Positions 1-7,483 of a stretch of DNA of 32,198 nucleotides are shown here, piece after piece. The DNA lies in NCBI GenBank assembly GCA_029937975.1, contig JAPYOW010000014.1:8591-40788 (forward strand), in the 5' to 3' direction. Position 1 is the stretch's first letter, and the number at the start of each line of letters is the position of its first letter. The notes beneath the pieces are model-generated. The model saw nothing but the letters and a program-made list of their open reading frames with translations, did no database searches and was not told where the DNA came from. The stretch is from Methylococcaceae bacterium. Its GTDB lineage: Bacteria > Pseudomonadota > Gammaproteobacteria > Methylococcales > Methylomonadaceae. The position numbers and the translations under genes are program-made.

Positions 1-56
1 TATGGGCAATGTTGACCTGATTTAAAGGCGTATTCTTGGTTTTAATGGGTTTTAAC

Positions 57-89
57 AAAAAGGTAGCTTAGAGATCAGCTGCCTTTTTT
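57..89 (+). terminator. Rho-independent terminator of an upstream gene outside the window
   Basis: An A-rich arm with GGTAGCT (62-68) pairs with AGCTGCC (77-83), with one G-U pair, around an 8-nt loop, and is followed by six T. The A tract on the left extends the stem into the T tract. No gene is visible to its left within 56 nt, so it probably ends a rightward gene that stops before the window. Confidence 0.7.
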
Positions 90-639
90 GTTTTTTGCTC
101 AGGGTTCAGCTAATGAGGGTCGTGCTTTTAATTACCCCCGGTGGTTTTTACTGCGTCCAGCGGTCGTGTGTTTAGAGGCCATAGAGGGTGTTAAGCCTTA
201 GTCAGTCGTGCTGAAAACAGTTTTAGGTAGTCACTAGTTGATGTTCCCGCCATTCAGCCCCTTTAAGCGTATAGGTCGCACTGGTTTTACTGGCTGTATG
301 TCTCTGTTAAGTTCTGGGTTTTGCCTCAATGTATCGATGACAGTGTTTAAAATGCGACAAAACCGAGGTTAAATGTCGTTTTTATCGGTGTCAAACTGAC
401 TCTTTATTGATAGCCCAGCAACCTTGTGCGTTGACGGCGGTTCCGTTGGTGGAATTAAGGTGTTCGGCATGACGACCAGCAAAATACTCTTTTGATCAGC
501 ATTTATTTTCTTTAAATACACTGGGTTTAATTATTACGCTGTCAGGGAAAGAGTGGTTTTTATACTGTAAACATTCACCTTTGTTGGATAGCATGAAATA
601 ATAGACAGATTAGGTTGAACAATTAATAAGGTGTCTTAA
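90..639. other. Gene-poor intergenic stretch
   Basis: About 550 nt with no open frame that looks coding on either strand and no recognisable RNA gene. Stop codons occur in all frames. No convincing sigma-70 promoter was found for the Sel1 gene at its right end, although TTGTTG/TTGGAT-like hexamers occur near 581-589. Confidence 0.5.
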
Positions 640-1101
640 ATGTCTAGAGTAATGAAATGTGTGTTGATTTTATATTGTTTGCTTTTCAGTCTTGTTGCTG
701 GTGCGCAAACAACCGAGGAAATTCAGCAATTGGCTGAACAAGGCGATGCTTTGGGTCAGGCTAAATTAGCTTCGCTTTATATTTTAGGGAAAAATGGTGT
801 AAAGCCTGATAAAAAAAAGGCTGCAGCCTGGATGAAGAAGGCCGCAAAACAAGGTTTGGTAGAGGCTCAGGCAACATTGGCAGCAATGTATGATATTGGG
901 TATGGTTTACGAAGCGATAGAAGCCAGTCAACTCAATGGTATGAAAAAGCAGCCGAGCAAGGTCACGGTACTTCGATGGCTGTTTTAGGTATAAACCCGA
1001 CAGCCAAAGGTAGTGTCCAGTTTAGTTACAAGTCTATGCGCTTGAATGCATCCAAATCCATTCCGCGAGGATACGCAAAAAGATTTTTAAAAAAGAAATA
1101 A
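640..1101 (+). CDS. Small exported Sel1-repeat protein
   Basis: A 153-residue protein. Residues 1-22 form a signal peptide (basic MSRVMK, hydrophobic core, cleavage near VAGAQ), so it is probably periplasmic. Residues ~37-72 and ~73-108 are two Sel1-like (TPR-related) repeats with the A-x-x-x-L-A-x-x-Y pattern, ending WMKKAAKQG and WYEKAAEQG. The basic tail (last 30 residues) has no recognised domain. Sel1 proteins usually act as protein-protein interaction scaffolds in the envelope; the partner here is unknown. The start is supported by AAGGTG at 628-633, six bases before the ATG. gltX begins 14 nt after its stop, so the two may be co-transcribed. Confidence 0.85.
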   Translation: MSRVMKCVLILYCLLFSLVAGAQTTEEIQQLAEQGDALGQAKLASLYILGKNGVKPDKKKAAAWMKKAAKQGLVEAQATLAAMYDIGYGLRSDRSQSTQWYEKAAEQGHGTSMAVLGINPTAKGSVQFSYKSMRLNASKSIPRGYAKRFLKKK

Positions 1102-1115
1102 ACAATACTTAATTA

Positions 1116-2522
1116 ATGACAATAAAAACACGCTTTGCCCCGAGTCCAACGGGGTATCTACATGTCGGTGGTGCAAGAACTGCTCTGTTTTCCTGGTTAT
1201 ACGCACGTAAACAGGGGGGGGAATTCATCTTAAGGATTGAAGATACGGATTTAGAACGTTCAACACAAGCCTCTGTTGACGCAATTTTTGATGGCATGAA
1301 CTGGTTGGGTTTAGCTCATGATACCGGTCCTTTTTATCAAACGCAGCGATTTGATCGCTACCAAGAGATTATTCAGCAATTGCTCGACCAGGGTGATGCC
1401 TACCATTGTACATGTAGTCGTGAAGAGCTGGATCAACTCAGAGAACAGCAGAAAGCCAATAAGGAAAAACCCCGATATAACGGTAAATGCCGGTCTGCTA
1501 ACATCAGTTCAGAGCATGAAGCGGTGATACGGTTTAAGAATCCTGTGGGCGGTGAGGTCATCATAAGCGACTTGGTCAAAGGCACTATTACAGTTGCTAA
1601 CAAGGAGCTGGATGATTTAATTATTGCGCGTTCGGATGGCACCCCCACCTATAACCTGACGGTGGTGGTTGATGATATGGATATGGGGGTTTCTCATGTC
1701 ATCAGAGGCGATGATCATATCAATAACACCCCACGGCAAATTAATATTTTAAAGGCTTTGCAAGCCCCTTTGCCCTACTATGCACATGTCCCTATGATTC
1801 TAGGATCTGATGGTGCCAGACTATCTAAAAGACATGGTGCGGTAAGCGTAATGCAATATCGTGACGAGGGTTATTTGCCAGATGCACTGTTGAATTATCT
1901 AGTGCGTCTGGGCTGGTCGCATGGTGATCAGGAGATTTTTTCAATAGATGAAATGATCGCGTTGTTTGAGCTGAAAGATGTCAATGTTTCTGCATCTACC
2001 TTTAACCCGGAAAAATTATTATGGCTCAATCACCAGTATATTATGAACAGCAAGCCAGAGCATGTTGCCCATCATTTGCAATGGCATATGGATCATCAGG
2101 GGATAGACTGTCATAACGGACCTGAGTTGGTGGATATCGTTAAAGCGCAAAGAGAGCGTAGTAAAACGCTGGTAGAAATGGCAGCAGCCAGTCATTATTT
2201 TTATCAAGAATTTGAAGCTTATGATGAAAAGGCGGCCAAGAAAAATTTCAAACAAGGTGCGGATGATGTTTTACAACATTTGATGGATGAATTTAGCAAA
2301 CTGGAGCAGTGGGATGGTGAAAAATTACATCAAATTGTTTTGGATGCAGTAGAAGTGTTGGCGCTCAAATTAGGTAAAGTGGCGCAGCCTTTGCGTGTAG
2401 CCATTTCTGGGTCTGGTGTTTCCCCAGCCATTGATGTAACATTAGCTTTATTAGGAAGAGAGAAAACATTGGCAAGAATGTCGAGAGCCATTGAATTTAT
2501 AAAAGAAAAAAATAAAGTGTAG
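1116..2522 (+). CDS. gltX: Glutamyl-tRNA synthetase
   Basis: Class I aminoacyl-tRNA synthetase, 468 residues, the usual length for the bacterial enzyme. It charges tRNA-Glu with glutamate in the cytosol. The HIGH-type motif HVGG is at residues 16-19 within [17 protein letters not shown], and the KMSKS-type motif LSKRH at 236-240. Cys98, Cys100 and Cys125 match three ligands of the zinc site described for E. coli GltX, but the expected His127 is Ser. The anticodon-binding helical region follows to the C terminus. There is no clear Shine-Dalgarno sequence before the ATG, and the gene may depend on coupling to the Sel1 gene. A run of eight G lies in codons 33-36. tRNA-Glu lies about 145 nt downstream, so enzyme and substrate tRNA are neighbours. 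Confidence 0.97.
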   Translation: MTIKTRFAPSPTGYLHVGGARTALFSWLYARKQGGEFILRIEDTDLERSTQASVDAIFDGMNWLGLAHDTGPFYQTQRFDRYQEIIQQLLDQGDAYHCTCSREELDQLREQQKANKEKPRYNGKCRSANISSEHEAVIRFKNPVGGEVIISDLVKGTITVANKELDDLIIARSDGTPTYNLTVVVDDMDMGVSHVIRGDDHINNTPRQINILKALQAPLPYYAHVPMILGSDGARLSKRHGAVSVMQYRDEGYLPDALLNYLVRLGWSHGDQEIFSIDEMIALFELKDVNVSASTFNPEKLLWLNHQYIMNSKPEHVAHHLQWHMDHQGIDCHNGPELVDIVKAQRERSKTLVEMAAASHYFYQEFEAYDEKAAKKNFKQGADDVLQHLMDEFSKLEQWDGEKLHQIVLDAVEVLALKLGKVAQPLRVAISGSGVSPAIDVTLALLGREKTLARMSRAIEFIKEKNKV

Positions 2523-2547
2523 ACAAGGCAGGGAAAGGCTGTATAAT
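2520..2547 (+). promoter_or_regulatory. Promoter of the tRNA-Ala/tRNA-Glu unit
   Basis: A -35-like TAGACA (2520-2525) and a perfect -10 TATAAT (2542-2547) are separated by 16 nt, with the predicted start just before the tRNA at 2564. The -35 overlaps the gltX stop codon, so the tRNAs can be transcribed independently of gltX. Confidence 0.6.
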
Positions 2548-2563
2548 TGTCGAACTCAACTAA

Positions 2564-2639
2564 GGGGCCATAGCTCAATTGGGAGAGCGCAACACTGGCA
2601 GTGTTGAGGTCGGCGGTTCGATCCCGCCTGGCTCCACCA
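2564..2639 (+). tRNA. tRNA-Ala (anticodon GGC)
   Basis: A 76-nt cloverleaf. Acceptor GGGGCCA (2564-2570) pairs with TGGCTCC (2629-2635) with one G-U pair. D stem GCTC/GAGC is at 2573-2588. Anticodon stem CAACA/TGTTG flanks the loop CTGGCAG, giving anticodon GGC (2597-2599). The T arm contains GGTTCGATCC, and CCA is encoded at 2637-2639. Confidence 0.96.
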
Positions 2640-2667
2640 AATTTGGTTCAATGTAGAAACAGTCTTA

Positions 2668-2743
2668 GTCCCCATCGTCTAGAGGCCTAGGACACCGCCC
2701 TTTCACGGCGGTAACGGGGGTTCGAACCCCCCTGGGGACGCCA
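2668..2743 (+). tRNA. tRNA-Glu (anticodon TTC)
   Basis: A 76-nt cloverleaf. Acceptor GTCCCCA (2668-2674) pairs with TGGGGAC (2733-2739). Anticodon stem CCGCC/GGCGG encloses CTTTCAC, giving anticodon TTC (2702-2704). The T arm contains GGTTCGAACC, and CCA is encoded at 2741-2743. It lies 28 nt after tRNA-Ala and is probably processed from the same transcript. Confidence 0.96.
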
Positions 2744-2748
2744 TATAT

Positions 2749-2784
2749 AAAACCCCTCTGCTCATTGAGCAGAGGGGTTTTTTT
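2749..2784 (+). terminator. Strong terminator after the tRNA pair
   Basis: A perfect 13-bp stem, AACCCCTCTGCTC (2751-2763) with GAGCAGAGGGGTT (2767-2779), has a 3-nt ATT loop and ends in a run of seven T (2778-2784). Confidence 0.93.
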
Positions 2785-3204
2785 ATGTCTGTTGTTTATC
2801 GGGATCGATGCCTTTGCGAGTTGTTGCTGTCCATGGCAAGGTGCAGACAGACGCTATTGGTTTGAAAATCATCACGTATCACATTTCAATCTGGCATGGT
2901 CTTTGTAAGTCCAGAAATCTCTCCGTAGCCGGTACGATAGCGAGCAACCCGTTTGTGTCGGCGGCCTGGTTTTTAACTTTTTAAAGGGTGTGTTTGTCAG
3001 TATATGGCGCAGCCCGGATTCCATTGGCTGCGAGTGTTTTTTAAGACCTGCTGGTATAAGCGTATGTCTAGGCGTAGGCGTGAATAACGGACAATCCATC
3101 AGGCACGGCATGCCATTCCATTCCATTCAGGCAAGAGCAGAGCAATAGTTGGCTGGTCTAAAGCTGTGGGCTATTGCCCTGGCAAGGTTTTAAACAGTAA
3201 AAAA
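2785..3204. other. Intergenic stretch downstream of the SUMF1-fold gene
   Basis: About 420 nt with no recognisable gene. An 84-codon leftward frame (2872-3126) has no recognisable domain. One hairpin is visible: CGCAGCC (3008-3014) with GGCTGCG (3026-3032). A short ATTCC microrepeat lies near 3113-3127. It contains no copy of the adenine-rich template repeat, nor any reverse transcriptase, that would be expected beside a complete diversity-generating retroelement. Confidence 0.5.
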
Positions 3205-4104
3205 TTAACGTGTTCTGGCTAGGCGGAAGCCTAGATAGTAATCGACATTGTCTGGGCTGAATCCGAGGCGATTCGTTGAGCGCAGGTAGAGGGCATAGAA
3301 GAACCAGCTGCCACCCCGGAGAACGCGGAAGGAGCCATCTGCTGCACCTTTGGGATTATGGATGGGGCTGTTGCAGTAATAATCACCATCATACCAGTCT
3401 TGTACCCATTCCCATACATTGCCACTCATATCATAAAGGCCTAGTTCGTTGGCCTGTTTTTGGCCTACCTTATGGGTGGTGCCGCCGGCATTAATATCAT
3501 ACCAGCCGACACTGTCCGCAGAGCCACTACCACAATAGTTTTGCTCTTTTCCTCCGCTACGGCAGGCATATTCCCATTCGGCTTCTGTGGGTAGGCGATA
3601 GTGTTGTCCGGTCTGTTGATTCAGTTTGCGAATAAACTCCTGAACTTCATCCCAGCTGACCTGTTCTACCGGATGGTTACTGTGTTTGAAATAGGATGGG
3701 TTATCCCCCATCACTTGTTGCCATTGCGCCTGGGTCACTTCGTATTTACCCATTTCATAAGCACTTAAGCATACCGGATGTACCGGTTTTTCATCATTGT
3801 ACTTATTACTCCCCATTTGAAAGCAACCCGATGGGATGCTGATCATTGCCATGGTGCTGTAGTCATTTTCTGAAAGTTTTGCTGTGACAAGGGGTTGGCT
3901 CGCTTGGCTGAGTGGTTGTTTTGCTTGTAAAACACTAGGGCAGGGGGGGGCTGCTTGAGCAATTTTACACGCTTCAATCGCTAAATCACTGCAGACTTGC
4001 TCTTTCATATTTCCAGTCACATGGTCTTGGGCTAACACATCTGTGGTCTGGGCAAGAGCGCACACGGCCAACATAAGTATTATTTTTATATATGATTTAT
4101 TCAT
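3205..4104 (-). CDS. Exported SUMF1/C-type-lectin-fold protein, possible DGR target
   Basis: A 299-residue protein. Residues 1-26 form a signal peptide ending DVLAQ. A Cys-containing, Pro/Gln-rich linker runs to ~90. From ~residue 89 it is a formylglycine-generating-enzyme (SUMF1) domain: IPSGCFQMGS, HPVCLSAYEMGKYEVTQAQW, HPVEQVSWDEV, YRLPTEAEWEYACRSGG, LYDMSGNVWEWVQDWYDG, RVLRGGSW and LGFRLAR. The two catalytic cysteines expected after RGGS in true sulfatase-activating enzymes are absent (GGSWFFYALYLRSTNR instead), so it is more likely a ligand-binding member than an oxidase. Residues 268-290 have the pattern of a DGR variable region (see findings). Eight consecutive C in the coding strand (3943-3950) lie in the linker. 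It is flanked on both sides by long gene-free DNA. The function is inferred from the fold only. Confidence 0.9.
   Translation of the reverse strand: MNKSYIKIILMLAVCALAQTTDVLAQDHVTGNMKEQVCSDLAIEACKIAQAAPPCPSVLQAKQPLSQASQPLVTAKLSENDYSTMAMISIPSGCFQMGSNKYNDEKPVHPVCLSAYEMGKYEVTQAQWQQVMGDNPSYFKHSNHPVEQVSWDEVQEFIRKLNQQTGQHYRLPTEAEWEYACRSGGKEQNYCGSGSADSVGWYDINAGGTTHKVGQKQANELGLYDMSGNVWEWVQDWYDGDYYCNSPIHNPKGAADGSFRVLRGGSWFFYALYLRSTNRLGFSPDNVDYYLGFRLARTR
3219..3234. repeat. Inverted repeat with GGAA loop at the 3' end of the SUMF1-fold gene
   Basis: On the plus strand, CTAGGC (3219-3224), loop GGAA (3225-3228) and GCCTAG (3229-3234) form a perfect 6-bp stem with a tetraloop. It lies within codons 291-296 (LGFRLA), directly after the suspected variable positions. 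There is no T tract, so it is not a terminator. Hairpin/cruciform elements with short conserved loops are known next to the variable regions of phage-type DGRs; that role here is inference. Confidence 0.6.
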
Positions 4105-4169
4105 TGTCTTGTTCTCTTGGGTGAAGACTATGGCACGTGGTTCGAATCAACTTTGCACCCTCGGGGCTG

Positions 4170-4197
4170 AATATATCTTTAGTATAGGCAATGACAG
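4170..4197 (-). promoter_or_regulatory. Candidate promoter of the SUMF1-fold gene
   Basis: Read leftward: CTGTCA (4197-4192), a 16-nt spacer and TATATT (4175-4170), about 65 nt before the ATG. The hexamers match the consensus at 4/6 and 5/6 positions. Confidence 0.35.
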
Positions 4198-4790
4198 GCT
4201 TTAGGTGGTTTGGTCGGTTCGTGATCTTTTCAGGGTAATGGTGGTTGTCGGTCAGTTGTGCTTGTCTCATAACAATCCTTTTACGCATAAGGCCTGTTTA
4301 AACGGTTAAATGCAGTGAGCTGTATGCACTGTGTTGTGACAATGTCGCCAACTGTATTTTGTCTGTTTAAAGCCCGTGTTGATAAGCGGATACCCGCCTG
4401 TTTTGCAGGTGCATTTGTCATGATCTGTTGATAATAAACAGTAAGTTTTACTTCAATACTGGGCCATTATCATTTTTTGACTAAAAAAAGGCAGGTCAAT
4501 TCATAAAACAGGCAGATTATTCGGTCAGGTTGCATATGCCGGCTAGCGCTGGCTTGCTGTTTGAGTCAGGAAGCAAGGGCAAGAGTTTTCCGGTTTGTTG
4601 GGTTGTCTGGACGAAAGGAGTTATTGCGACTTAAAAACCAGCTAAAAAGAATTTAACCTGCCTTAATGAGTTGGTGGGGGGTAAGTGCTAGTCAGTGGAT
4701 CTATATGAAGTCCCTGAGATGCTCTCAGGCTTGTCGGTTGCCGGTGTTGAGGGGTAAGCCTGCCTCAATCAGTTTATACGATAGGGGTGC

Positions 4791-4818
4791 TTGCTAAAGA
4801 CGCGGTCAGGCTTATAAT
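4791..4818 (+). promoter_or_regulatory. Orphan sigma-70-like promoter facing ypjD's 3' end
   Basis: TTGCTA (4791-4796), a 16-nt spacer and a perfect TATAAT (4813-4818), predicting a start near 4825. No rightward gene follows. Transcription would run into the antisense strand of ypjD (from 4906), so the product would be a small or antisense RNA. This could be a chance match. Confidence 0.4.
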
Positions 4819-4905
4819 GTCGGGCTTTTTCACTGTTGGCGAGGGCTGTGCTGATGTCAGTTGCTAGGGTAAGGTTTTACTTTACGTCAACAGGGCGTGC
4901 ATGGC

Positions 4906-5703
4906 TTATGTCTTTTGTAAAATGAGTTCCAGAGCTAATTTACTGCCAAAATAAGCAAGCAATAGGGAGGTAAAGCCAATCAAGGTCCATTGAATGGCTG
5001 TTTGCCCTCTCCATCCATAACGGCTACGACCATAGAGTAAGGCTGAAAAAATCAGCCATGCCAAAATAGACAAGACGGTTTTATGGGCAAGATGTTGGGC
5101 AAATAAATCATCAATAAAGATAAACCCGCTGAATAAAGAAACAGTCAGAAAAATGACCCCTGTGCTTATGAGCTGGAATAACAGTGATTCCATAGTTTGC
5201 AGTGGGGGTAGGGTCAGGATGATTTTTCGCGGGGGGTGTTTTCTTAGTTGTTGTTCTTGAATGGATAGGAAAATAGCTTGTAAGGCGGCAATATTTAATA
5301 AGCTGAAAGCAATGATTGAGCTGAAAATGTGTGTATTCATTTGCCAGCTATAGTTTTGTATAGTCTGGATGGTGGTGGGGTAAACCAGGGTCAGGGTTAG
5401 CATGAGGACGGCAAGAGGGAAAATGGCAACGCCCAGTTTGTCGATTGGTTTACTCAGGCTGAGCAATAGCAATAAAAGCGCAATGATGGCGGTAATGGTC
5501 GAGCCAATGCTAAAAAAACCAAAGTCCAATGCGTTGTGTTGCAGGGATGTTGTAGTTATGTATGCAAAGTGTGAAAAAACGGCCATCCATCCTGGGTAGA
5601 TAGAATGAATGTGTGATTTTTCTTTGATAATGTCTGCTGATAACAGTACGGTACTTATCACATAACAGCTAATCGATAGGATGCCAATAGTTAAAGGGGA
5701 CAT
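4906..5703 (-). CDS. ypjD: CcsA/YpjD-family inner-membrane protein
   Basis: A 265-residue, very hydrophobic protein with about eight predicted membrane segments. It belongs to the cytochrome-c-assembly (CcsA/CcmC-like) superfamily, in the short YpjD subgroup, and lacks a WWD-type haem-handling motif. Histidines in membrane-proximal positions are visible (FSHFAYI, NTHIFSS, AHKTVLS). YpjD proteins have been linked to inner-membrane haem-related or stress functions, but their reaction is unsettled. It lies divergent from ffh, the arrangement seen in E. coli and many other Gammaproteobacteria, which supports the assignment. ATG start at 5703. Confidence 0.85.
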   Translation of the reverse strand: MSPLTIGILSISCYVISTVLLSADIIKEKSHIHSIYPGWMAVFSHFAYITTTSLQHNALDFGFFSIGSTITAIIALLLLLLSLSKPIDKLGVAIFPLAVLMLTLTLVYPTTIQTIQNYSWQMNTHIFSSIIAFSLLNIAALQAIFLSIQEQQLRKHPPRKIILTLPPLQTMESLLFQLISTGVIFLTVSLFSGFIFIDDLFAQHLAHKTVLSILAWLIFSALLYGRSRYGWRGQTAIQWTLIGFTSLLLAYFGSKLALELILQKT

Positions 5704-6018
5704 AATTTGCTCTTTTTGCGTTCAGTAAGCTAATGAAAATGAGTTGTTAACAAGGCACCATAAAGAAGGGTGTGATTGAAAACGGCAGTTTAGCGGCGAA
5801 ATGTGTGCCTGCGGATCGGACTTCAATTCGCAATGCCCGCAGAAACTTAGTGGGCTAGTGCCCAACCTATAGTACTGTCTTTTATAGTTTGCTGTATTTC
5901 TTTCAGTTGCTCATTAAAAACCGCAACTGTTGCTATTCACGGACTATGTTAATATATTCGATTACATAGTCATAGTGTAAAAAACTCAGATTGACTTAAT
6001 TTAAAATAAGATGGCGAT
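5704..6018. other. Divergent control region between ypjD and ffh
   Basis: 315 nt without a gene. Visible structures are CTGCGG (5809-5814) pairing with CCGCAG (5837-5842), TGGGC-TAGT-GCCCA (5851-5864), and a dyad around the proposed ffh -10 (5943-5970). CATAGT is directly repeated at 5965-5970 and 5971-5976. Confidence 0.45.
5930..5958 (+). promoter_or_regulatory. Candidate ffh promoter with overlapping dyad
   Basis: TTGCTA (5930-5935), 17-nt spacer, TATATT (5953-5958), about 60 nt before the ffh ATG. An inverted repeat ACTATGT (5943-5949) / ACATAGT (5964-5970) brackets the -10 box and could be an operator. Confidence 0.45.
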
Positions 6019-7374
6019 ATGTTTGATAATTTAACCGACCGATTAAGTAGTACCCTTAAGGATTTAAAGGGCAAGGGGAAGCTCACTGAGAGCAACATTA
6101 AGGATACCTTGCATGAGGTGCGGATAGCTCTGCTTGAGGCAGATGTGGCTTTGTCTGTTGTGACTGACTTTGTTGATAACGTGAAAGAGGGAGCCTTGGG
6201 TAAAAAGGTTCAATTAAGTCTGAATCCAGGGCAAGCGTTAGTTAAGTTGGTTCAGGCTGAGTTGGTACGTGTTATGGGAGAGGCGAATCAGGAATTAGAC
6301 CTGAAAGCCAATCCTCCTGCCATCATTTTAATGGCGGGTTTACAAGGTGCGGGTAAAACCACCACAGTAGCTAAACTAGGTCGGTGGTTACAAGAGACGA
6401 AAAAGAAAAAAGTCGGTGTGGTAAGTGCCGATGTCTATCGTCCGGCAGCGATTAAACAATTGCAAACATTGGCAGAAGATACCAATCTGGTGTTTTTTGA
6501 GAGTGATGTGTCACAAAAGCCTGTTGATATTGCGGTCAATGCCATTGAAGCGGCGAAAAAACAGTTTCTGGATGTGGTCATCGTGGATACCGCCGGTCGT
6601 TTACATGTCGATGATGAGATGATGGGCGAAATTAAGGCCTTGCATGCAGCGATTAATCCTGTTGAAACATTATTCGTTGTGGATAGTATGACGGGGCAGG
6701 ATGCGGCCGTCACCGCCAAGGCCTTTAATGATGCATTGCCTTTGACAGGTGTGGTACTGACCAAGGCCGATGGGGATGCGAGAGGGGGTGCGGCATTATC
6801 TATCAGGCATGTTACAGGTAAGCCGATTAAATTCATTGGTATGGGTGAGAAAACCGATGCCCTGGAACCGTTTTATCCGGAAAGAATTGCTTCCCGTATC
6901 TTGGGTATGGGTGATATGCTTTCTCTGATTGAAGAGATTGAGCAGACAGCGGATAAGAAAAAAGCGGCTAAGCTGGCTAGAAAAGTTAAAAAAGGCAAGG
7001 GATTTGATTTTAACGATTTTAAAGATCAGTTGCTGCAAATGGAAAAAATGGGTGGAGTGGGCGCTATGTTGGATAAATTGCCGGGTATGGCCAATGTGTC
7101 GCAGGAAACGAAAGATAAAATCAATGATAAGGAATTATCACGACAAGTTGCAGTGATTAATTCAATGACTTTGCAAGAAAGGCGTTACCCGGAGTTAATT
7201 AAGGGTAACCGGAAAAAACGGATTGCCGCAGGTTGTGGTCAGGAATTACAGGATGTTAACCGGATGTTGAAGCAGCATAAAATGATGCAGAAGATGATGA
7301 AGAAATTTGCTAAGGGCAATGCGGCAAATATGGTGCGAGGCATTAAGAATAATATGCGCGGCATGCGAATGTAA
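6019..7374 (+). CDS. ffh: Signal recognition particle protein Ffh
   Basis: A 451-residue SRP54-family GTPase. With 4.5S RNA it binds signal sequences of nascent inner-membrane and exported proteins and brings ribosomes to FtsY. The N domain is ~1-95. G-domain motifs are GLQGAGKTTT (107-116), DTAGR (190-194) and TKADGDARGGA (248-258). The Met-rich M domain starts near 300, with the RNA-binding stretch around RRYPELIKGNRKKRIAAG followed by MMQKMMKKF and MVRGIKNNMRGMRM. Length is normal. The Shine-Dalgarno is weak (AAGATGG at 6008-6014). It heads the cluster with rpsP-rimM-trmD-rplS, although a 155-nt gap suggests that rpsP has its own promoter. Confidence 0.98.
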   Translation: MFDNLTDRLSSTLKDLKGKGKLTESNIKDTLHEVRIALLEADVALSVVTDFVDNVKEGALGKKVQLSLNPGQALVKLVQAELVRVMGEANQELDLKANPPAIILMAGLQGAGKTTTVAKLGRWLQETKKKKVGVVSADVYRPAAIKQLQTLAEDTNLVFFESDVSQKPVDIAVNAIEAAKKQFLDVVIVDTAGRLHVDDEMMGEIKALHAAINPVETLFVVDSMTGQDAAVTAKAFNDALPLTGVVLTKADGDARGGAALSIRHVTGKPIKFIGMGEKTDALEPFYPERIASRILGMGDMLSLIEEIEQTADKKKAAKLARKVKKGKGFDFNDFKDQLLQMEKMGGVGAMLDKLPGMANVSQETKDKINDKELSRQVAVINSMTLQERRYPELIKGNRKKRIAAGCGQELQDVNRMLKQHKMMQKMMKKFAKGNAANMVRGIKNNMRGMRM

Positions 7375-7483
7375 GAAGGCGCTATAGTCGGTGAAATTAA
7401 GCCGGAAAGGTGATATTTATTTGAGGTCATTAATTATTTAAGCTTAATGATTAAATAATATTTCCTATCTATAGAAAATCGCG

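Larger units (their letters stand above)
4105..4905. other. Long gene-free region with hairpins and an orphan promoter
   Basis: About 800 nt without a convincing gene. It holds a candidate leftward promoter for the SUMF1-fold gene (4170-4197), a perfect 7-bp hairpin CCTGAGA-TGC-TCTCAGG (4713-4729), a second stem TTGAGG/CCTCAA (4747-4768) and a strong rightward sigma-70-like promoter (4791-4818). A 63-codon leftward frame overlapping the SUMF1-fold start looks random and is not called. Confidence 0.5.

Noticed and set aside
2872-3126. An 84-codon leftward frame downstream of the SUMF1-fold gene, considered as a DGR accessory (Avd-like) gene or remnant
   Set aside because: No helix-bundle-like pattern, no ribosome-binding site and no similarity that could be recognised.
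4097-4288. A 63-codon leftward frame whose end overlaps the SUMF1-fold start by eight bases
   Set aside because: It has a weak ribosome-binding site, random-looking composition and no recognised domain, and the better promoter candidate (4170-4197) lies inside it.
2785-4905. Search for a DGR template repeat or reverse transcriptase near the suspected variable region
   Set aside because: No second copy of the fixed segments (for example the codons for LRSTNR) and no YxDD-type reverse transcriptase frame were seen anywhere in the window.
4791-6018. Possible 4.5S SRP RNA near ffh
   Set aside because: The conserved apical sequence of bacterial SRP RNA (GGAAGGAAGCAGCC-like) is absent.
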